Assembly: GCF_937616625.2 (NCBI RefSeq)
Contig: NC_065570.1
Location: 2,924,001-2,988,000, forward strand
Length of the DNA: 64,000 bases
Direction: 5' to 3'
Origin: Mercurialis annua
Taxonomy: Eukaryota > Streptophyta > Magnoliopsida > Malpighiales > Euphorbiaceae
Shown: positions 59,699 through 64,000 of the stretch, piece after piece
Numbering within the stretch: position 1 is the stretch's first letter
Layout: every line of letters begins with the position of its first letter
Made by a program: the position numbers and the translations under genes
The notes under the pieces: model-generated
Told to the model about the DNA's origin: nothing
The model's database searches: none
The model's input: only the letters and a program-made list of their open reading frames with translations

Positions 59699-60231
59699 GG
59701 CTAAAAAAAGTTTGTTTTTTTGTATATAATTAAGTGAAAAACAAAAAATTGATAATTATAGGACAAATAGTACAGAAATCGTACGTTAATTGTAAGCTGG
59801 ATTGTTTTTTAAAAATCAGGTAGTTTAATGAATACGTTAATGGCGACGTATTTATATTGTGATTTAATGGGGAAAATTATTAATTTCTTGATATTCAAGG
59901 GAAAAGAATTCTAAATTGGACTAGTAGTTAGGGAGAAAATACCAGGTATTTTAATTTGTAATTGGACTGGAGCCATAAAAATGAAGTAAAAGTGTTTGAA
60001 ATTTTTGACTCTAATTTAACCCTTCAAACACGTTTATTTTTCAAATTTTAAACTAGTTTTACATTGGATTAATTGCTGAAACAGTCACACTCTCTCTATC
60101 TCATACTTTTATTAATTAGTAGTCACGCAGACATGAAACAATGAAATTTCTTGCTGGGTTATTTCTGCATACTAATTTGCTACGGTGTCATTATGAAACA
60201 ATATGTATCTAAACCATATAACACTGTTTAG
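59699..60231. other. Promoter region of the TIR gene and intergenic DNA
   Basis: No defined promoter element chosen. AT-rich. Confidence 0.4.
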
Positions 60232-60233
60232 TA

Positions 60234-60553
60234 CTCCCTCCGTACATTTTTAGCTGTTTCTCTAGGCTAAATTATTAAGATTGGAAAAATGTTTCTTTTA
60301 TCTTAAATTATGAAGATAAAGATTAACCCTATTTATAAACTCCACTATTAAAAAATTTAATTTTAAAAATAAATTTATTAATCCATTATTGGATGGTTTA
60401 ACTTTGAAAATTAAACTATCATTCAATGAAGTGATTTAATAAGAAGGTCAAATTTGGAATATTATTATAAATATCGCAGAAAAATCCTAAAATGATAACT
60501 ATTGATGGAAAAAATATTTACCTAAAACGGCAACTAAAAATAGATGGAGAGAA
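60234..60553. mobile_element. Stowaway-like MITE (320 bp)
   Basis: Ends CTCCCTCCGTACATTTTTAG and, inverted, TTCTCTCCATCTATTTTTAG, with TA on both sides (60232-60233, 60554-60555). Confidence 0.8.
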
Positions 60554-60666
60554 TATATCTATAACTATAATTAAATAAAGGATTAAATGTAAATTGAATC
60601 TCTTATTTTGGTGTGATTTGCAAATAAAATATGAATTTTAAAATTCGGTAAAATCAGCTATCCATT

Positions 60667-60849
60667 TTCATATTTTTTTTGTTGTCCATTCGGTTTTCAG
60701 GGACTTCCCCTTGACTAATCTGAATCTGACCTTCGTCGCGCACCTGGCATGGTGGATAAGTCTGCAAGCGGGATTTTTTGCATCCACAACGCTTGAACCC
60801 GAGACCTTTATTTACGCGATCGCTTACCACTTGAATCAACCCTCGTTGG
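60667..60849 (-). mobile_element. tRNA-derived SINE, copy B (183 bp)
   Basis: Read on the minus strand it begins ACCAACGAGGGTTGATTC, carries AAGTGGTAAGCGATCGCG and the B box GGGTTCAAGCG, and then CAGGTGCGCGACGAAGGT shared with copy A. A perfect 8-bp duplication TATCCATT flanks it (60659-60666, 60850-60857). Confidence 0.8.
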
Positions 60850-61200
60850 TATCCATTAATATTGACAAATCAAAATACCGACTTATTTTCAGTCAAAAAT
60901 AATGATGTCACAACACCAAAGTATACAATGTTTCGACCACAACATTGATAATTTTTCAACAGAAAATAGGCTGGTTTTTCAATTTGTCAAAAATTAAAAG
61001 CTAATGATTGGTTTTTTTAAGTTTTAAAGTTTCTAAAAATACGCTAAACCTTAATGAAGTATATTTTTACAAATAACCCTTAAATAAATTTTTTTGTATA
61101 AAATTTTATCATCGCTCGTGTGAAAAGGCTGATAATTATCTAAAAAATTAAATAGTTAAATGTAACTTCAATAATAATAATAATAATAGGATTATTATTA

Positions 61201-61584
61201 GGATTAATTATATAAAAAAAATCACGGCCTTTATATATAATTTCATTTTAATTACGACTTTTAAAAGTTGGCATTTATATACACGACCTTTCATATGTTT
61301 CAAATTTATCATTAAAGTAAAATACGGTGTGTTTTTTATGATTAAAAATTCATAATCTTACATACTTTAACCAAAAGATAATAAAATTTGGTATCAAATT
61401 ATAATTTGGGTCTTTAATTAATGGTTCAGTGAAGTTAGTGAATAAAAACACATTGAAATGATGAATATAAAAAAAATTGAAAAATTATGTCTTAAATGCC
61501 ACCTTTTAAAAATCATGTCTTAAATATCACCTTTTAATAATCATGATTAAAATAAAACTACATGCAAAGATACGTCATTAACCC
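61201..61584. mobile_element. Mutator-type MITE (384 bp)
   Basis: Ends GGATTAATTATATAAAAAA and, inverted, GGGTTAATGACGTATC; inner arms share TTTTAAAAGTTGGCATTTA/TTTTTAAAAGGTGGCATTTA. The 9-bp TTATTATTA is on both sides, though it lies within ATT-rich runs. Confidence 0.6.
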
Positions 61585-61593
61585 TTATTATTA

Positions 61594-62024
61594 TTATTAT
61601 CTGTATAACATCTTGGCACATAAAATATTCATATTTAAGGTCTCCACGCATTAGTATAAATTTTGGGGCATTTAATTAATCAAATGATGTTGTCAATAAT
61701 CAAATTGAAATCTAAATCTTTTGATCCTAAAAAAATCTGATAGTATGTTAAATAAGTAATTTGGTCTAAAAATTTAAATTATTAGGTGAAGAACTCTATT
61801 TATTATTCTATTAATTATCATTGCTGATTGCATTGTAAATAGTATTGAATCAAATGATATATAAATTAAAAATTAAAATTTATAATACACAAAATTACTT
61901 GTTAAATTATTTCTTATAACTCGCACGGAATTGGTCTATTAGTCTAAATTTCAGCCATTTTAATGCCTAGATCGCGGGTTCAAACCACGGTGACGCCTTT
62001 TTTATAAAAACTGAATGGTATGGA
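61594..62024. other. AT-rich intergenic DNA
   Basis: Nothing recognised except a B-box-like GGGTTCAAACCAC near 61978, too weak for a call. Confidence 0.4.
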
Positions 62025-62260
62025 TTGAGCTAACAGAATATCTACATCAGCAATCCACCTTTTGCCACTTGTCAATCATTCATTAGCTAGATAGTTAGTT
62101 ATTTATGCATGTGTAGTGTGTGTAATGCTGAGTCAGCAATCTGTTACAATAACAGAATTAGTTTGTTAGAGGCAGTTATATTTTCTCATTGTATATATAA
62201 GCTTATTTGCTGAATCAATAAAGACTACGAGATTATTTTCTTCCAAACACACATTGTGTT
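62025..62260 (+). repeat. Putative 5' LTR of a second copia element
   Basis: Its place directly before a methionine-tRNA primer site, a TGTATATATAAGC TATA-like box near 62193 and an AATAAA near 62217 fit an LTR. The other LTR is outside the window, so neither end can be fixed. Confidence 0.5.
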
Positions 62261-62261
62261 A

Positions 62262-62273
62262 TGGTATCAGAGC
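62262..62273 (+). other. Primer binding site of the second copia element
   Basis: TGGTATCAGAGC, the same initiator-methionine site as in the first copia element. Confidence 0.85.
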
Positions 62274-62411
62274 TCTCAGCTCATTTTCTTTTTCTCTGAG
62301 AAGAAATTTTCTCGTCACTTTCTTGCTACTTTCTTAGCAACCAAACAGTCCTTTTCTCTCTGTTTTCTTAAAGTTTTTCACTTCTTATTAGCTTTTTGAA
62401 TAGCTATTTTA

Positions 62412-64000
62412 ATGGCGAACACTGCGAGGTCAGAAGATTTGCCTTCCAGTCCATATTACTTACATCCTAATGAAAATCGATCCTTCATTAGTTCTCACAA
62501 CCTCACTGTTAACTGGAAATAATTTTCACTCATGGTCTCGATCCATGCGCATGGCGCTCATATCAAAGAACAAGATTAAGTTCGTTGATGGCTCTATTCC
62601 AGTACCTGGAAAAGATGATACTGGATATGATGTTTGGGAACGTTGTAACACTCTAGTGCTCTCATGGCTGATGAGATCGTTATCTCCTTCCATAGCACAG
62701 AGTGTAATCTGGATACATTTTGCGAAAGATCTATGGGATGATTTGCATGACAGATTTGCACAAGGAGATGCAGTAAGAATTTCTGATTTGCAGAATGAGA
62801 TCTACTCTTTAAAACAAGGTAACTCATCTGTGGTTGATTATTTTACCCATTTAAGAACTGTTTGGGATGAATTGAGCAATCTGAGGCCAATTTCTACTTG
62901 TCATTGTCGTTCCACTTGTGATTGTGGACTTGTAGATATTGTGAGGTTATATCATAATCAAGATTTTGTGATAAGGTTTCTAAAAGGTCTTAATGACAAA
63001 TTCTCTGTAGTTAAGTCACAGATATTGTTGATGGAACCTCTGCCTTCCATTAATAGAGTTTTTTCACTTGTGATTCAACATGAGCGTGAGAATGGTGATA
63101 ACACTGCAATTCAACCACAAATGGTTGAATCTAATATCTTGTATGCTGGAAAAGAAAATTACAATGGATACAGTCAGACTCAAACTGCATCAAGTACCAA
63201 TTTCAAACCTAATACTGGTTACAATCAGTTCAACACTGGTGGATACAAAAAATACAACAACAACAATAAGAAACCTACGTGCACTTTTTGTGGAGGGTAT
63301 GGTCATCCAGTGGAAAAATGCTTCAAGAAGCATGAATATCCACCTGGCTATAAGCCACCTATCATAAATTATAATGGAGCAGTCAATCAAATGGAAATGG
63401 AAAGTTGCTGTAATGAAGGCAATATTCAATCTTATGTCAGTGCAGATGATGCACAGTCACCAATGGTGTTCACCAAAGATCAGTACAATCAACTCCTAGG
63501 GTTGATTCAGAATTCTGCTCCTAACTATGTTAACAAAACTACTCAGACCTATTTCCAGAACCCTAGTCAGCAATATGCATACAATCCTGCACAGAATTAT
63601 ACTCAGAATCATACACAGAATTACACTCAGAATCATTCTCACAATCCAGCACACTCTCCATTGCCTCAAATCAACACACTAGCTACAAACTTCACTTCAC
63701 CCCCTAAAGAAGAATCAGGTACAATTCTATACTCAAGCTTAAATGAAAATCCAATTACCAAAATAAGTTGGATTATTGACACAGGAGCAACTGACCATAT
63801 TGTCAGTTCTCTTGATTATTTGACAAATTCCAAACCAATTTCTCATGTGTTTATAAAACTACCTAATTCACAAAAGGTTCAAGTAACTCATGTTGGTAAT
63901 GTTCATTTGACAGCGTCTTTAATATTGCATAATGCATTGTATGTTCCAAACTTCAAATTCAATTTGATTTCTGCTAGTCAATTGCTGAAAACTAATAAAT
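62412..64000 (+). pseudogene. Second copia gag-pol, 5' part, early frameshift
   Basis: From ATG 62412 the frame reads to a TAA at 62520. One base too many near 62489-62492 moves the family sequence into the next frame, which then stays open to the window edge (about 500 residues). Seen there: the copia gag core (FHSWSRSMRMALISKNKIKF), LPxx-type gag helices, a CCHC knuckle (CTFCGGYGHPVEKCFKKH), an Asn/Gln-rich repeat (QNYTQNHTQNYTQNH) and the protease motif IIDTGATDH. It is a different copia lineage from the element at 1811-6495. Integrase and RT lie outside. The single shift may be a real lesion or a sequence error. Confidence 0.82.

Noticed and set aside
61925..62010. A tRNA gene or SINE around GGGTTCAAACCAC
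   Set aside because: There is a B-box-like word but no convincing A box, cloverleaf, tail or target duplication.

Overview
This is AT-rich nuclear DNA from a plant, almost certainly a eudicot. It holds many-exon genes with GT-AG introns (a kaurene-synthase-like terpene synthase, a NAC factor, a GH27 alpha-galactosidase and a TIR-only protein), Ty1/copia and Ty3/gypsy LTR retrotransposons, a hAT transposon, tRNA-derived SINEs and many MITEs. The species cannot be read from the window. The protein sequences would fit Malpighiales, but that is only an impression.

Layout. 1-7230: 5' part of a minus-strand diterpene synthase (three exons visible). Its 5.7-kb first intron holds a Mutator-type MITE that was itself split by an intact copia element with identical LTRs. 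7231-16485: intergenic DNA packed with MITEs, a foldback element, degenerate tandem repeats and a scrap of an RNase-H-like gene. 16486-21324: an almost complete Ac-like hAT transposon with a perfect 8-bp target duplication, its transposase broken by two homopolymer frameshifts. 21325-25863: intergenic, with one GC-rich island. 25864-27524: a three-exon NAC gene with two G-boxes upstream. 27525-30832: SINE, CACTA-type MITE and a TA microsatellite. 30833-38753: a young Tat-type gypsy element with identical 593-bp LTRs, intact pol with a second RNase H, no gag, and a spliced antisense ORF. 38754-46977: intergenic repeats. 46978-51593: complete 13-exon alpha-galactosidase. 51594-57819: intergenic repeats. 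57820-59698: two-exon TIR-only gene. 59699-62030: MITEs and a SINE. 62030-64000: 5' part of a second copia element running off the window.

The four host genes show no common pathway: specialised or gibberellin-type diterpene metabolism, transcriptional control, galactoside hydrolysis and immunity/NAD signalling. What ties the window together is layered transposition. Elements sit inside other elements, inside introns and close to promoters, and several are recent. I did not find a clear undescribed system. The most unusual objects are the gag-less gypsy element with its spliced antisense gene, the hAT element with an internal ~175-bp repeat carrying a recurring GCTTCCAC motif, and three GC-rich islands that abut AT-rich degenerate tandem repeats.
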